Shown: in pieces, positions 13,556 to 13,613 of the stretch
Layout: each line of letters begins with the position of its first letter
Position numbering within the stretch: the stretch's first letter is position 1
Assembly (NCBI GenBank): GCA_938017885.1
Contig: CALIJD010000218.1
Span: 1 to 13,613, forward strand
Length of the DNA stretch: 13,613 bases
Direction of reading: 5' to 3'
DNA from: an uncultured Granulicatella sp.
GTDB lineage: Bacteria; Bacillota; Bacilli; Lactobacillales; Aerococcaceae
Translations under genes and position numbers: made by a program
Notes under the pieces: model-generated
The model's input: the letters and a program-made list of their open reading frames with translations, nothing else
What the model was told of the DNA's origin: nothing
Databases searched by the model: none

Positions 13556-13613
13556 TATAAAGGCTTCTTCAATGGAAGTCCTGGTTTTCTCGGATATTTA
13601 TTCGGAGTTTCCT
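13555..13613 (-). CDS. rsmG: 16S rRNA (guanine-N7) methyltransferase RsmG, C-terminal end only
   Basis: Partial gene entering from the right edge; only the last 18 codons and a TAA stop (13555-13557) are present. The residues read ETPNKYPRKPGLPLKKPL, which matches the KKYPRKPGTPNKxP ending typical of Firmicutes RsmG (GidB). RsmG methylates G527 of 16S rRNA. The call rests on this short but distinctive tail; the domain itself lies outside the window. Confidence 0.72.
   Translation of the reverse strand, partial: ETPNKYPRKPGLPLKKPL

Overview
The window is ordinary chromosomal DNA of a low-GC Gram-positive bacterium. The gene families and their order (cdaA-cdaR-glmM, tatD-rnmV-rsmA, an alternative zinc-free rpsN, SdpRI, a QueT transporter under a preQ1 riboswitch) fit the Lactobacillales, perhaps a Carnobacteriaceae/Enterococcaceae-like lineage. 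That placement is inferred from the proteins alone. Nearly everything lies on the minus strand; the one plus-strand gene is a nucleoid-associated protein gene near the right end.

Right-to-left along the minus strand: the last codons of rsmG enter at the right edge and converge on the nucleoid-associated protein gene (12496-13496), which carries a frameshift. Back-to-back with that gene are ogt (DNA alkylation repair) and an overlapping aromatic-acid-exporter-family membrane protein, closed by a strong terminator. Next come a SigH/ComX-like sigma factor and queT, the latter preceded by a class I preQ1 riboswitch that overlaps its ribosome binding site. After a terminator comes a tight four-gene operon: metallo-beta-lactamase-fold hydrolase, tatD, rnmV (5S rRNA maturase) and rsmA (16S rRNA dimethylase), with 4- to 8-base junctions. 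It is followed by an unusual 83-base two-part palindrome.

The next unit is sdpR-sdpI, an autorepressor/immunity-type pair with a clear promoter and a dyad at the expected start site. Then comes cdaA-cdaR-glmM, which couples c-di-AMP synthesis to peptidoglycan precursor supply. It is followed by rpsN2 (zinc-independent S14) and a 36-codon basic microprotein gene, under a near-perfect Zur operator placed just downstream of a good promoter. The left end holds an acyl-CoA thioesterase and a TVP38/TMEM64 (DedA-like) membrane protein.

Several starts were moved inward from the longest open frame, on the basis of Shine-Dalgarno placement and overlap with the upstream gene: cdaR, sdpI, rsmA, rnmV and the MBL hydrolase. 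I see no CRISPR array, insertion sequence, complete tRNA or prophage. The least explained items are the Zur-linked microprotein, the palindrome between rsmA and sdpR, and the sdpRI pair with no toxin gene in view.
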